This document shows, piece by piece, positions 43,971-52,821 of a stretch of 64,000 nucleotides of DNA. The notes under the pieces are model-generated. The model saw only the letters and a program-made list of their open reading frames with translations. It did not search any database and had not been told where the DNA came from. The DNA comes from an uncultured Bacteroidales bacterium (GTDB lineage: Bacteria > Bacteroidota > Bacteroidia > Bacteroidales > Bacteroidaceae): NCBI GenBank assembly GCA_902799655.1, contig CADCBH010000015.1:51499-115498 (forward strand), given 5' to 3'. The position numbers and the translations under genes are program-made. Position 1 is the first letter of the stretch, and each line of letters opens with the position of its first letter.

Positions 43971-44996
43971 TTAGCCTTGGTCGGAGATATGTTGCATAAT
44001 TTTAGCCTCCAGCTCATCGCAGAGTTCAGGATTGTCCTGAAGCAACTGCTTTGTGGCGTCACGACCTTGTGCCAATTTGGCATCTTCGTAGCTAAACCAT
44101 GAACCGCTCTTACTAATGATACCGTATTCTACACCCAGATCGATAATCTCGCCAACCTTCGAGATGCCTTCGCCGAACATAATTTCGAACTCGGCCTTAC
44201 GGAAGGGAGGAGCCACCTTGTTCTTCACAACCTTGACGCGTACCTGGTTGCCGATAATCTGGTCACCGTCCTTGATGGCTGTAACCTTACGGATGTCAAG
44301 ACGTACCGAAGCATAGAATTTCAGGGCGTTACCACCCGTCGTGGTTTCAGGATTGCCAAACATCACGCCAATCTTCTCACGCAACTGGTTGATGAAGATA
44401 CATGTGGTGTTGGTCTTGGCGATAGTACCCGTCAACTTGCGCAGAGCCTGTGACATCAGACGGGCATGCAGACCTACAGCTGAATCGCCCATGTCACCTT
44501 CAATCTCTTTCTTTGGTGTCAGAGCAGCTACAGAGTCTACTACCAGGATATCGACTGCTGACGAGCGGATGAGCTGGTCGGCAATCTCAAGAGCCTGCTC
44601 GCCATTGTCGGGTTGTGAGATGTAAAGGTTCTCTACATCGACACCCAGCTTCTGAGCATAGAAGCGGTCGAAGGCATGCTCGGCATCGATAAATGCGGCA
44701 ATACCTCCGTTCTTCTGGCATTCAGCGATGGCATGGATGGCCAGCGTGGTCTTACCTGATGACTCAGGACCGTAGATTTCGATAATGCGTCCCTTGGGGT
44801 ATCCGCCAACACCCAGTGCAGCATTCAGACCGATACTGCCGGTGGAGATGACCTCTACGTTTTCTATCTGTTCGTCGCCCATACGCATGATGCTGCCCTT
44901 GCCGAAGTCTTTCTCAATCTTTGACATGGCTGCCTGCAGGGCTTTCAGCTTCTCCTGTTGGGGAGTAAGCTGTTCAGTTGATTCTTTTTTTGCCAT
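43971..44996 (-). CDS. recA: Recombinase RecA
   Basis: 341 residues, full length. Walker [26 protein letters not shown]-type Walker B ([20 protein letters not shown]), loop L1/L2 region ([25 protein letters not shown]) and the [17 protein letters not shown] segment are all present. It drives homologous recombination and repair. No -7 box or LexA-like site is seen directly upstream; the saccharopine dehydrogenase-family gene ends 70 bp before it, so recA is read from the DUF6621-like promoter. The spacer carries octamer and 9-mer arrays. Confidence 0.99.
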   Translation of the reverse strand: MAKKESTEQLTPQQEKLKALQAAMSKIEKDFGKGSIMRMGDEQIENVEVISTGSIGLNAALGVGGYPKGRIIEIYGPESSGKTTLAIHAIAECQKNGGIAAFIDAEHAFDRFYAQKLGVDVENLYISQPDNGEQALEIADQLIRSSAVDILVVDSVAALTPKKEIEGDMGDSAVGLHARLMSQALRKLTGTIAKTNTTCIFINQLREKIGVMFGNPETTTGGNALKFYASVRLDIRKVTAIKDGDQIIGNQVRVKVVKNKVAPPFRKAEFEIMFGEGISKVGEIIDLGVEYGIISKSGSWFSYEDAKLAQGRDATKQLLQDNPELCDELEAKIMQHISDQG

Positions 44997-45008
44997 TGTT
45001 TTATTTTT

Positions 45009-45032
45009 CGTTATTACGTTATTTCGTTATTT
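45009..45032 (-). repeat. Octamer tandem array between the dehydrogenase gene and recA
   Basis: CGTTATTA, CGTTATTT, CGTTATTT on the plus strand. In the transcribed sense the unit is WWATAACG. It lies 12 bases upstream of the recA start. Confidence 0.85.
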
Positions 45033-45033
45033 T

Positions 45034-45069
45034 CTAGTATAACTAGTAGCACTAGTATATCTAGTATTA
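45034..45069. repeat. 9-bp tandem array next to the octamer array
   Basis: CTAGTATAA, CTAGTAGCA, CTAGTATAT, CTAGTATTA. The last unit contains the stop codon of the upstream dehydrogenase gene. Confidence 0.8.
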
Positions 45070-46302
45070 TAGTTCCAGGTCGCCGTCGTGAATCTCGTTC
45101 CAGGGAAGGCCCTGCTTGTTTAACTGCTCCATGAAAGGATCGGGATCGAACTCCTCGACGTTGAAGACACCAGGCTTTTTCCACAGACCTTTGCAGAACA
45201 TCATGGCGCCAATCATAGCTGGCACACCCGTGGTGTAGCTGACCCCCTGCATGCCAGTCTCCTCAAAGGCCGCACGGTGCGAACAGTTGTTATAGACATA
45301 ATAGGTGTGCTCTTTGCCATCCTTGATACCACGGATGCGGCAACCGATAGAGGTCTCGCCTTCGTAGTTCTCTCCGAGGTCCTGAGGATTGGGCAGTACA
45401 GCCTTGAGGAACTGCAAGGGTACAATCTTCACCTTTGCTACGCCACTACCGTCGGCCAATGGTGCCTCGTATTCCACTTCGTCGATGCGGCTCATGCCGA
45501 TGTTCTGAATCACTTCGAGGTGCTTCAGATACTGCTGGCCGAAGGTCATCCAAAAGCGGGCACGCTTGATGGTGGGGAAGTTGATGACCAACGACTCAAT
45601 CTCCTCATGATGAAGCAGATAGCTGTCGCGTGGTCCGATGTTGGGATAGTTCAGGTCTTTATGAATCTCTAGTGGTTCTGTCTCTACCCACTGGCCGTTC
45701 TCCCAATAGAGTCCCTTCTGCGTAATCTCGCGGATATTGATCTCTGGGTTGAAGTTGGTGGCGAAAGCCTTGTGGTGGTCGCCGGCATTGCAGTCGACGA
45801 TATCGAGATAATGAATCTCGTCGAAGTGGTGCTTGGCAGCATAGGCGGTGTAAATACTCGTCACCCCTGGGTCGAAGCCACAACCGAGAATCGCTGTTAG
45901 ACCAGCCTCGCGGAAACGGTCACGATAAGCCCACTGCCAAGAGTACTCGAAATGCGCCTCGTCCTTGGGCTCGTAGTTGGCAGTGTCGAGATAACTGCAG
46001 CCACAGGCCAGACATGCATCCATGATGGTAAGGTCCTGATACGGTAGGGCCAGATTGATGACCAACTCGGGTTTGTAGTCATTAAACAGCGCTTTCAGCT
46101 GTTCTACATCATCAGCATCCACCTGGGCTGTCTTAATATCGAGCTTATAGCCAGCCTTATGGATGTCCTCTACTATCTTGTCGCACTTGGCCTTGCGGCG
46201 ACTGGCGATCATAAACTCTGTAAACACGTCAGCATTCTGGGCAATTTTGAATGCTGCCACTGTAGCGACGCCTCCGGCGCCAATCATCAATACTCTAGAC
46301 AT
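45067..46302 (-). CDS. Saccharopine dehydrogenase family protein (carboxynorspermidine synthase-like)
   Basis: 411 residues. The N-terminal Rossmann fold has VLMIGAGGVATVAAFKIAQN, then INLALPYQDLTIMDACLACG and DTANYEPKDEAHFEY. The central ILGCGFDPGVTSIYTAYAAKH and the C-terminal NCSHRAAFEETGMQGVSYTTG are typical of Bacteroidetes carboxynorspermidine dehydrogenase, which makes carboxy-(nor)spermidine in polyamine synthesis. Lysine-pathway relatives cannot be excluded. The gene lies between the DUF6621-like gene and recA in one operon, with repeat arrays on both sides. Confidence 0.82.
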   Translation of the reverse strand: MSRVLMIGAGGVATVAAFKIAQNADVFTEFMIASRRKAKCDKIVEDIHKAGYKLDIKTAQVDADDVEQLKALFNDYKPELVINLALPYQDLTIMDACLACGCSYLDTANYEPKDEAHFEYSWQWAYRDRFREAGLTAILGCGFDPGVTSIYTAYAAKHHFDEIHYLDIVDCNAGDHHKAFATNFNPEINIREITQKGLYWENGQWVETEPLEIHKDLNYPNIGPRDSYLLHHEEIESLVINFPTIKRARFWMTFGQQYLKHLEVIQNIGMSRIDEVEYEAPLADGSGVAKVKIVPLQFLKAVLPNPQDLGENYEGETSIGCRIRGIKDGKEHTYYVYNNCSHRAAFEETGMQGVSYTTGVPAMIGAMMFCKGLWKKPGVFNVEEFDPDPFMEQLNKQGLPWNEIHDGDLEL

Positions 46303-46326
46303 AGCCTTATTTTGTTATTTCGTTTT

Positions 46327-46358
46327 CGTTATTACGTTATATCGTTATTACGTTATTA
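46327..46358 (-). repeat. Octamer tandem array between the DUF6621-like and dehydrogenase genes
   Basis: CGTTATTA, CGTTATAT, CGTTATTA, CGTTATTA on the plus strand, with degenerate units continuing to 46313. The last unit contains the stop codon of the upstream gene. Sense-strand unit WWATAACG. Confidence 0.9.
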
Positions 46359-46940
46359 CGACATCTTGTTTAACTCTTCGCTGTGGATGCCCAGCGCTGC
46401 CATGAGCGAGTAGCCTAAGATTTCCTGGCGGTAGTTGCCGCTCGGCATGGGTTGCATGGTGAATACCGTGATGTGCTTGTCTGGGTCAACATCGTGCAGT
46501 GCCTCACGTACCTTATTATATATATGCTCTGAGTCGGCAATGACCATCAGCTTCTTCACCTCGGCGGCATTGGCGATAACCTGCAATGAGTCGATGAACA
46601 GGTCGTCCTTGGTCACCAGTTCCTCTACCGTTACGCTGCTGAGCAGGAATTCACCCAGTCGCCCGGAGAAAGCCTGCCCGTCGAGCTCACTATAGCGTCC
46701 CGGATGAAAGTTGTCGAGTTGCTGGTGTCCCTTATCGTGGATGAATACCGCCTGTGTCTGATGGCTGCCTTCGCGTAACCCTCCATCCAGTGCTACACAT
46801 TCCAACCATTGTGCCATATCGGCCTGTGGAATGCGGCGGCCCAACATGCGCTCGAAGTTTACGGTCAAGTCAAAAGCAACCTTGTCAACATAGTCGGCAT
46901 CAACAAGGATGACGCTCTCACTCCATTTTACATCATTCAT
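46356..46940 (-). CDS. Conserved Bacteroidales protein of unknown function (DUF6621-like)
   Basis: 194 residues from the ATG at 46940, five bases from its -7 box; the longer in-frame reading crosses the promoter. No signal peptide. Acidic residues after beta strands (SVILVDADYVDKVAFDLTVN at 9-28; KKLMVIADSEHIYNKVREAL near 130) give a Rossmann-like look that recalls NYN/PIN nucleases, but this is only an impression. I believe it belongs to DUF6621. It is the first gene of the operon containing the saccharopine dehydrogenase-family gene and recA. Confidence 0.6.
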   Translation of the reverse strand: MNDVKWSESVILVDADYVDKVAFDLTVNFERMLGRRIPQADMAQWLECVALDGGLREGSHQTQAVFIHDKGHQQLDNFHPGRYSELDGQAFSGRLGEFLLSSVTVEELVTKDDLFIDSLQVIANAAEVKKLMVIADSEHIYNKVREALHDVDPDKHITVFTMQPMPSGNYRQEILGYSLMAALGIHSEELNKMS

Positions 46941-46945
46941 ACGTG

Positions 46946-46953
46946 CAAAGGTA
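46946..46953 (-). promoter_or_regulatory. Promoter -7 element (TACCTTTG) of the recA-containing operon
   Basis: The minus strand reads TACCTTTG, five bases from the ATG at 46940, predicting a leaderless mRNA. Confidence 0.7.
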
Positions 46954-46988
46954 GTGAAAAAACAAAGAATAAAAAAATTATAAAGATT

Positions 46989-47026
46989 AAAAAAATAAAA
47001 CCGCATCTGATTTGTCAGATACGGCT
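46989..47026 (-). terminator. mnmA terminator
   Basis: In the minus-strand sense, CCGTATCTGA pairs with TCAGATGCGG, followed by TTTTATTTTTTT. Confidence 0.8.
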
Positions 47027-47042
47027 ATTTTCTTTCGAGGTG

Positions 47043-48122
47043 TTATATGCTGATTTCACCACTGCCATAGCAACGGTGGTGGTCTGCATCGTATATTACA
47101 CAGAACTGTCCCGGAGCTACACCATGGATGGGGTGTGCGGCATGCACTATATACTGGCCGTTACCAGTCGTCTCCAGTCGTGCTGGCAGAAACTCGGGAG
47201 TATGGCGTATCTTCAGAGTGACATCTGCTGGTGGTACCTGACCATTGATGCTGTGGAAGCCAATGATAGGAAAGTCTTGCTTGTAAGCCGTATCAGGATC
47301 GTAACCATGCGATACGTAGATGATATTCTTTACAATGTCTTTCTTGACAACAAACCACGGACCACCACCGAAGCCCATTCCTTTGCGCTGTCCAATGGTA
47401 TGGAACCAGTGGCCGCGATGCTGTCCAATCTTCTTACCCGTCTCCAATTCAATGACATTGCCAGGCTGTTCACCGAGATAGCGGCGGATATAGTCGTTGT
47501 AGTTGATCTTGCCTAAGAAGCAAATGCCTTGCGAGTCCTTACGCTTGGCATTGACCAGATGCTCGCGCTCGGCAATCTCGCGCACCTCGTCCTTCATCAT
47601 ATGGCCGATAGGGAAGAGGGCTTTGCGGAGTTGCCAGTCATAGATCTGTGCCAGAAAGTCAGTCTGGTCTTTCACGGAATCCGGACTGGTGGTGAGCCAT
47701 TTGCGACCCTCATCGTCTATTTCCGTTTGTGCGTAGTGTCCTGTAGCAATGAGGTCGTAATCCTTGCCACGCTTCTCGTCGAAGGCACCAAACTTGATGA
47801 GACGGTTGCACATGACATCAGGGTTGGGCGTCAGTCCTGCACGCACTTTATCCATCGTGTATTTCGTCACCTGCTCCCAATATTCCTTGTGGCAGTCGAT
47901 GACTTCGAGCTTACAACCATACTTATGGCTGACGGCTGTTGCCATCTCCAGATCCTCCTCAGAGGAACAGTCCCATTCTTCTTCCTCTTCAGGGCCAATC
48001 TTGATATAGAAACAGTCTGGATGTAGTCCTTGCTGCACCAATTCGTACAGCACCACGCTGGAATCTACACCTCCTGAAAGCAGTACGGCAATCCGTTTAT
48101 TTGCTAATTCTTCTAAAATCAT
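47043..48122 (-). CDS. mnmA: tRNA-specific 2-thiouridylase MnmA
   Basis: 359 residues. PP-loop LLSGGVDSSVVLYEL (14-28), first catalytic cysteine in NPDVMCNRLIKF, second in DSQGICFLGKINYNDYI, and the C-terminal beta domain with FHTIGQRKGMGFGG. It thiolates U34 of Lys, Glu and Gln tRNAs. An acidic insert (GPEEEEEWDCSSEEDLEMAT) near residues 43-62 distinguishes the Bacteroidetes form. The -7 box TAACTTTG ends four bases before the ATG, so the mRNA is probably leaderless. It diverges from the aldose epimerase gene. Confidence 0.94.
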   Translation of the reverse strand: MILEELANKRIAVLLSGGVDSSVVLYELVQQGLHPDCFYIKIGPEEEEEWDCSSEEDLEMATAVSHKYGCKLEVIDCHKEYWEQVTKYTMDKVRAGLTPNPDVMCNRLIKFGAFDEKRGKDYDLIATGHYAQTEIDDEGRKWLTTSPDSVKDQTDFLAQIYDWQLRKALFPIGHMMKDEVREIAEREHLVNAKRKDSQGICFLGKINYNDYIRRYLGEQPGNVIELETGKKIGQHRGHWFHTIGQRKGMGFGGGPWFVVKKDIVKNIIYVSHGYDPDTAYKQDFPIIGFHSINGQVPPADVTLKIRHTPEFLPARLETTGNGQYIVHAAHPIHGVAPGQFCVIYDADHHRCYGSGEISI

Positions 48123-48126
48123 GGTG

Positions 48127-48134
48127 CAAAGTTA
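48127..48134 (-). promoter_or_regulatory. mnmA promoter -7 element (TAACTTTG)
   Basis: The minus strand reads TAACTTTG followed by CACC and the ATG. It is packed against the divergent promoter at 48156. Confidence 0.7.
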
Positions 48135-48155
48135 CGAATAATTGCAATTATTTCG

Positions 48156-48163
48156 TATATTTG
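48156..48163 (+). promoter_or_regulatory. Promoter -7 element (TATATTTG) for the aldose epimerase gene
   Basis: TATATTTG lies 19 bases before the ATG at 48183. Confidence 0.7.
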
Positions 48164-48182
48164 CAGGGAAAAATTTAAAACT

Positions 48183-49040
48183 ATGGTAGAAATCAAGAAT
48201 GACATGCTGACCGTCAAGGTGGCAGAATTGGGAGCAGAGCTCCAGAGTATTAAAGACAGTGAGGGTAGAGAATATCTGTGGCAGGCTGATCCCGCATTCT
48301 GGCCGCGCCGCTCACCAATCCTTTTCCCTATCGTGTGTAGCGTCAATGACGACACCTATCGGGTTGACGGCAAGGAATATCATCTGCCACGTCATGGCTT
48401 TGCCCGCGATATGGCGTTTACCGTCATCAGCCAAAGTGAGGAGAAGGTGACGCTGGCTTTGCATGACAGTGAGGAGACACTGAAGGTCTATCCCTATCAT
48501 TTCAATCTTGCCATTACCTATCGCTTGGAGGGTAATAAGGTGTATGTCATCTGGCATGTGGAGAATACTGATACCTGTGAGATTCATTTCCAGATTGGTG
48601 GTCACCCCGCCTTCAATATCCCTGGTGGTAAGACTGAGGGCATTATCAAACTCGACAACGAAGAATCGATGGATGTGCTGAAAAGCTATGCAGACGGTAG
48701 TAACGATATGGTAGAGGTGCCTTTGGAGGCCGATATGGGCATTATCGAGTTCAATAACAATTTCTGGCGTAATGATAGCGTGAAGATCCACAAGAGTCAG
48801 ACTCATCGTGCCATGCTCATGGATACGAATGGAGAACCTGCTGTGACGGTAGATTATAAGACACCCGTTTGTGCCTTCTGGAGCCCTTACGACAAGCACG
48901 CCCCCTTTGTCTGTATCGAACCATGGTACGGACTTGGTGACCCTCGTGGCTTCAATGGGGAGTTCAAGGACAAACCCCTGATGAATCACCTGTTGCCTGG
49001 CAGCTCATTCATGTCGAAATACAGTATCACTATCGGATAA
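48183..49040 (+). CDS. Aldose 1-epimerase family protein (LacX-like)
   Basis: 285 residues, cytosolic. The galactose mutarotase fold shows LGAELQSIKDSEGREYLWQA, RSPILFPIVCSVNDDTYRVD, LPRHGFARDMAF (a catalytic-type His) and FQIGGHPAFNIP. The pattern matches LacX/YeaD-type epimerase relatives, which interconvert sugar anomers, possibly hexose phosphates. Substrate not determinable. Its single-gene unit ends in a strong bidirectional hairpin shared with rsgA. Confidence 0.85.
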   Translation: MVEIKNDMLTVKVAELGAELQSIKDSEGREYLWQADPAFWPRRSPILFPIVCSVNDDTYRVDGKEYHLPRHGFARDMAFTVISQSEEKVTLALHDSEETLKVYPYHFNLAITYRLEGNKVYVIWHVENTDTCEIHFQIGGHPAFNIPGGKTEGIIKLDNEESMDVLKSYADGSNDMVEVPLEADMGIIEFNNNFWRNDSVKIHKSQTHRAMLMDTNGEPAVTVDYKTPVCAFWSPYDKHAPFVCIEPWYGLGDPRGFNGEFKDKPLMNHLLPGSSFMSKYSITIG

Positions 49041-49044
49041 AAAC

Positions 49045-49080
49045 AAATACCGCGAAGTTCTAATAGGCTTCGCGGTATTT
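49045..49080. terminator. Bidirectional terminator between the epimerase gene and rsgA
   Basis: AAATACCGCGAAG pairs perfectly (13 bp) with CTTCGCGGTATTT. The rsgA stop (49060-49062) lies in its loop region. Confidence 0.85.
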
Positions 49081-50007
49081 ATTTTCGTCTTTGTCTTCCA
49101 ACATCGAAAGGTACGACTGATAGCGACTTTGGGCGATGTAGTGGTCTTCGACGGCTTTCAATACAGCACAACCCGGTTCATGGGTGTGGGTACAGTCGGA
49201 AAAGCGACATTGCTTTGAGAATTCAAAGATCTCTTTGAAATAACTGGTAAGCTCTTCGCGCTCCATGTCGAAGGTGCCGAAACCTTTGATGCCTGGGGTG
49301 TCTATGAGATAAGAGTGGGCGTCAACAGGAGAACCGTCGGTCACACTGTTCAGCGGAATCATCTCGGAGAACGTGGTGGTATGCATACCAGTATGATGAG
49401 CATCGCTGATTTCTGCCGTACGCTGGTTGGCATGAGGCACCAAACGATTGATTAGCGTTGACTTGCCTACACCGCTGTTGCCGCTGAGTAGCGTGATCTT
49501 GCCATCGAGCATGGGTCGTAGCTCCTCGACACCTTCGCCTGTCTCAGCCGATATGGCACGACATTCGTAGCCAATCGTTTCATAGAGTTGTATCATCATC
49601 TGCTGATAGTGCAACTCCTCATCGTTGAGCAGGTCGGTCTTGTTGAAAATCAGGATGACAGGAACACGATAAGCCTCGGCAGATGCCAGGAAACGGTCGA
49701 TGAACGTTGTCGAGGTCTCTGGCTTGCTGACAGTGACAATCAGCAGTGCCTGATCGACATTGGCCGCCAGGATGTGGCTCTGCTTCGACAGATTGATACT
49801 TTTGCGGATGATGTAGTTGCGGCGATCCTCAATCTCAGTAATCCAATTGCCCTCTCCTACAACGACGCGGTCTCCCACCGCAACAGGATTGGTAGAACGG
49901 ATTCCCTTGATGCGGAAATTGCCCTTCACCTTACAATCAAGGAGCTGGCCATCGTCCGTCAGAACGGTGTACCAGCTTCCTGTATTCTTAATGACGAGTC
50001 CGTGCAT
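49060..50007 (-). CDS. rsgA: Small ribosomal subunit biogenesis GTPase RsgA
   Basis: 315 residues. An N-terminal OB fold is followed by a circularly permuted GTPase in which G4 ([11 protein letters not shown]) comes before G1 ([18 protein letters not shown]). The C-terminal zinc domain has [16 protein letters not shown]. It assists late 30S maturation. The start overlaps the frr stop (TGATG), so it is translated from the frr transcript. Confidence 0.96.
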   Translation of the reverse strand: MHGLVIKNTGSWYTVLTDDGQLLDCKVKGNFRIKGIRSTNPVAVGDRVVVGEGNWITEIEDRRNYIIRKSINLSKQSHILAANVDQALLIVTVSKPETSTTFIDRFLASAEAYRVPVILIFNKTDLLNDEELHYQQMMIQLYETIGYECRAISAETGEGVEELRPMLDGKITLLSGNSGVGKSTLINRLVPHANQRTAEISDAHHTGMHTTTFSEMIPLNSVTDGSPVDAHSYLIDTPGIKGFGTFDMEREELTSYFKEIFEFSKQCRFSDCTHTHEPGCAVLKAVEDHYIAQSRYQSYLSMLEDKDENKYREAY

Positions 50008-50567
50008 CAGACGGTCATGATTTCCTTGTTCTTGGCTTCCATCAGCTCATCGAGCTTCTTGATGTACTTGTCGTGCAGTTTCTGAAGCTCAGCCTCGGCA
50101 TCCTTCTCATTGTCTTCAGAAAGACCGTCTTTGATGGCTTTCTTCAGTTTTTCCTTGATGTCGCTACGAACATTGCGTACTTCCACCTTGGCCTTCTCGG
50201 CAATCTTGTTGCACTGCTTTACCAGATCGCGACGGCGCTCTTCGGTAGGCTGGGGAATGCCCAGACGGATAATCTCGCCATTGTTCTCAGGGGTGATACC
50301 TACGTCCGAGTCCATGATGGCTTTCTCAATGTCGCGAATCTGTTTGCGGTCCCACGGCTTGATGGCGATGGTTCGCGCATCAGGGGTTGAGATGTTGGCA
50401 ACTTGGTTGAGGGGAACCTTCGAACCATAGGATTCTACACGTACACCATCCAAAATGGCTACGTTGGCACGGCCTGCACGTACTCTGCTCAGCTCCTCTT
50501 CGAGGAACATGGCAGCCATCTGCATGCGCTCTTCAGCCGATGCTAAAGTCTCTTTTACGTCAATCAT
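50007..50567 (-). CDS. frr: Ribosome recycling factor
   Basis: 186 residues from the ATG at 50567 ([16 protein letters not shown]), the standard length. Family motifs: [56 protein letters not shown], and the terminal [20 protein letters not shown]. It splits post-termination ribosomes with EF-G. The TATCTTTG promoter is at 50596-50603. It is coupled to rsgA downstream. Confidence 0.98.
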   Translation of the reverse strand: MIDVKETLASAEERMQMAAMFLEEELSRVRAGRANVAILDGVRVESYGSKVPLNQVANISTPDARTIAIKPWDRKQIRDIEKAIMDSDVGITPENNGEIIRLGIPQPTEERRRDLVKQCNKIAEKAKVEVRNVRSDIKEKLKKAIKDGLSEDNEKDAEAELQKLHDKYIKKLDELMEAKNKEIMTV

Positions 50568-50595
50568 ATTTTTATTGTTTATGTGATATCTGCCA

Positions 50596-50603
50596 CAAAG
50601 ATA
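50596..50603 (-). promoter_or_regulatory. frr-rsgA promoter -7 element (TATCTTTG)
   Basis: The minus strand reads TATCTTTG, 28 bases upstream of the frr ATG. It is divergent from the sensor-kinase operon. Confidence 0.7.
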
Positions 50604-50678
50604 CGACATAATTTTTGAGTACGCAAGTCATTTTATAAAAAAAGTCATAAAAAATTTTGTGGAGTGCTATAAGTTTTA

Positions 50679-50686
50679 TACCTTTG
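50679..50686 (+). promoter_or_regulatory. Promoter -7 element (TACCTTTG) of the four-kinase operon
   Basis: TACCTTTG lies 38 bases before the first kinase start at 50725. No other -7 box was seen between the four genes. Confidence 0.7.
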
Positions 50687-50724
50687 CCTTCACAAAAACC
50701 AATTATTGACTCTACTTACCAAGA

Positions 50725-52821
50725 ATGAGTTTCTTCGCAGCTAAGGGAATAGTTTTGTATAATTTGGACCATTTTGTAATGTTCCTTGTGGCGGTTATGC
50801 TTTTCGGCATCCTCGTCATCTTTGTGTACAATCGTATATATATAGGTAGGACAAAAAGGAATGTTATCAGGCAAAAAGCACAAAACACCCGTCTTGCATT
50901 GGTTCTTAAAGCTGGTCGTCTGCGAATATGGAAATATGTCCTTTCCAGCCGCCGTTATCATTTCCTATCGGAAGAGGGTAGCATGGAACAGGATTATTCT
51001 CCTATTGAGTTCTCTCAGTTCTATGACCGTGATGACTTTGAGAGTTTGCGCAAAGGCGTTTTCGATATTTGTGAGGGTAAGAAGAAGACGGTGTTGGTTT
51101 CACTGCTCAGCAGCTCTAAAGATGGTGGTTATCGTCGCCATTATGAAGTGACCTTATCCGTAGATAAGAGTGATGAGCAGGGACGAGTGCTTAGCGTACT
51201 TGGCATCCAGCATGATGTGACAGAGGAACACCGACGCATTGACTATGTCAATCAGTTGCTCATGCGCTATCAGACGGTATTCAACTCTTCACTTGTCGAT
51301 ATGCTCTTCTATGATAATAAGGGTGTCCTGAAAGATTTGAATGAGCGTGCCTGTGAGGCTTTCGGTGTGAGCGACCGTTCTTTTGTGTTGGATGGTAGTT
51401 TCCTGCTGAAGAACAACCCCATGTTCGAGGATGTGGAGATAGAGTATATGGAAAGTACGCGAACATCTTCTATCGTGGACTTCAGCAACTATCAGGATGA
51501 ACGCTATCATATTGATGAGTTTGGTCTTAAAGGTAAGATGTATTACGAGTCAACCATTAACCCTATCAGAGATGCCGATGGCAAACTTGAAGGTGTCTTT
51601 ATGGCAGGTCGTAATATCACGGAGATGGTTGAGTCGTATCACCGCTTGCAGGCAGGCATCAAGAACCTGCAACAGGTAACCAGTGATATCCAGCATTATA
51701 TCCAGAACATCAACTATGCCCTGCGCATTAGTGATGTTCGTATGGTGAACTACTATCCAAACCGTTTTACTTTGGAGATGTCTGACAATATCAGCAAGTC
51801 GCAGATGCGTTTCTCGCAGTTGCGCTGTATCCGTTTGGCATCCCCTCGTTTCCGTAGGGCGGTATCAAGTGCGTTGAACCGTATGGACCACCAGACGCAT
51901 TATAATATCAATGTCACTATTGAGACAGAACTGCGTGACAAGAAAAGGCGTCAGATTTGGTTGATGTTCAACCTCGTGCCAATTATCGGACAAGACGGTA
52001 ATGTGGAGCGCTACTTCGGATTGTGTCGTAATCTGACTGACTTGGTGGAGACCGAACAGCGCCTTGCAGTAGAAACTAAGAAAGCACGCGAAACGGAGTT
52101 GCTGAAACAAGCATTCCTGGCCAATATGAGCTATGAGATCCGTACGCCTTTGAATAATGTGGTAGGCTTTGCTGGACTCCTCACTAGCGAGCACGATGAA
52201 TCCGATGAGGCCGCCTTTGTTGAGCAGATCAAAAAGGGAACGAACAGCATGCTGCTATTGGTTAATGATGTGCTGCTATTGTCTCAACTTGACGCCAATA
52301 TGGTAGAATATACCTATCAAGACGTCGATTTCGCCCAAGTCTTTGAAAGCCGTTGCCAGATGGGTTGGCTCAGTGTCAGTCCTGCAGTGAAGACTACCAT
52401 TGACAATCCTTATGAGAACTTGGTGGTTCATATTGATGAGAGTCATTTGGGGTATATCATTGAGAAGGTGTGTCACTTGGCTTGTTTGTTCACTGTTCAG
52501 GGACGTATCAATGCACGATGTGAATATCGGCGTGGTGAACTTGTTATTGGTATTGAGGATACTGGTATCGGTATCGACGAGGCTACACTGCCCCATGCCT
52601 TTGAGCGCTTTGTACGCGACGGCCAGAATCGTCTTTGTGGCACAGGTCTTGACCTGCCTATCGTACAACTGATGGCACAGCAGATGGGTGGTGACATTGA
52701 ACTGGAGTCCAAGGCGAATAATGGAACCTCATTATGGATATCGATACCCTGTGAGGCCAAAACCATTGAGAAACGTCATGCTGACAAGGCTTTTAATTCT
52801 TCTGAAAATATCTTGCTATGA
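50725..52821 (+). CDS. Sensor kinase 1: PAS protein with Tyr in place of H-box His and degenerate ATPase
   Basis: 698 residues. One membrane helix (about 12-36), three PAS-type regions (about 50-170, 185-310, 320-445), DHp-like helices (about 460-525) and a HATPase-like domain (about 565-690). The H-box reads NMSYEIRTPL: Tyr470 replaces the phospho-accepting His. The N-box aligns as EKVCHLACLFT against TNFVTNAVKYT of kinase 2, so both Asn are gone (Lys581, Leu585). G1 (DTGIGI) remains, but G2 is GTGLDLPI. It should be unable to accept phosphate and probably cannot use ATP. It overlaps kinase 2 by four bases (ATGA), suggesting equimolar synthesis and a heteromeric role. No receiver domain. Confidence 0.85.
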   Translation: MSFFAAKGIVLYNLDHFVMFLVAVMLFGILVIFVYNRIYIGRTKRNVIRQKAQNTRLALVLKAGRLRIWKYVLSSRRYHFLSEEGSMEQDYSPIEFSQFYDRDDFESLRKGVFDICEGKKKTVLVSLLSSSKDGGYRRHYEVTLSVDKSDEQGRVLSVLGIQHDVTEEHRRIDYVNQLLMRYQTVFNSSLVDMLFYDNKGVLKDLNERACEAFGVSDRSFVLDGSFLLKNNPMFEDVEIEYMESTRTSSIVDFSNYQDERYHIDEFGLKGKMYYESTINPIRDADGKLEGVFMAGRNITEMVESYHRLQAGIKNLQQVTSDIQHYIQNINYALRISDVRMVNYYPNRFTLEMSDNISKSQMRFSQLRCIRLASPRFRRAVSSALNRMDHQTHYNINVTIETELRDKKRRQIWLMFNLVPIIGQDGNVERYFGLCRNLTDLVETEQRLAVETKKARETELLKQAFLANMSYEIRTPLNNVVGFAGLLTSEHDESDEAAFVEQIKKGTNSMLLLVNDVLLLSQLDANMVEYTYQDVDFAQVFESRCQMGWLSVSPAVKTTIDNPYENLVVHIDESHLGYIIEKVCHLACLFTVQGRINARCEYRRGELVIGIEDTGIGIDEATLPHAFERFVRDGQNRLCGTGLDLPIVQLMAQQMGGDIELESKANNGTSLWISIPCEAKTIEKRHADKAFNSSENILL

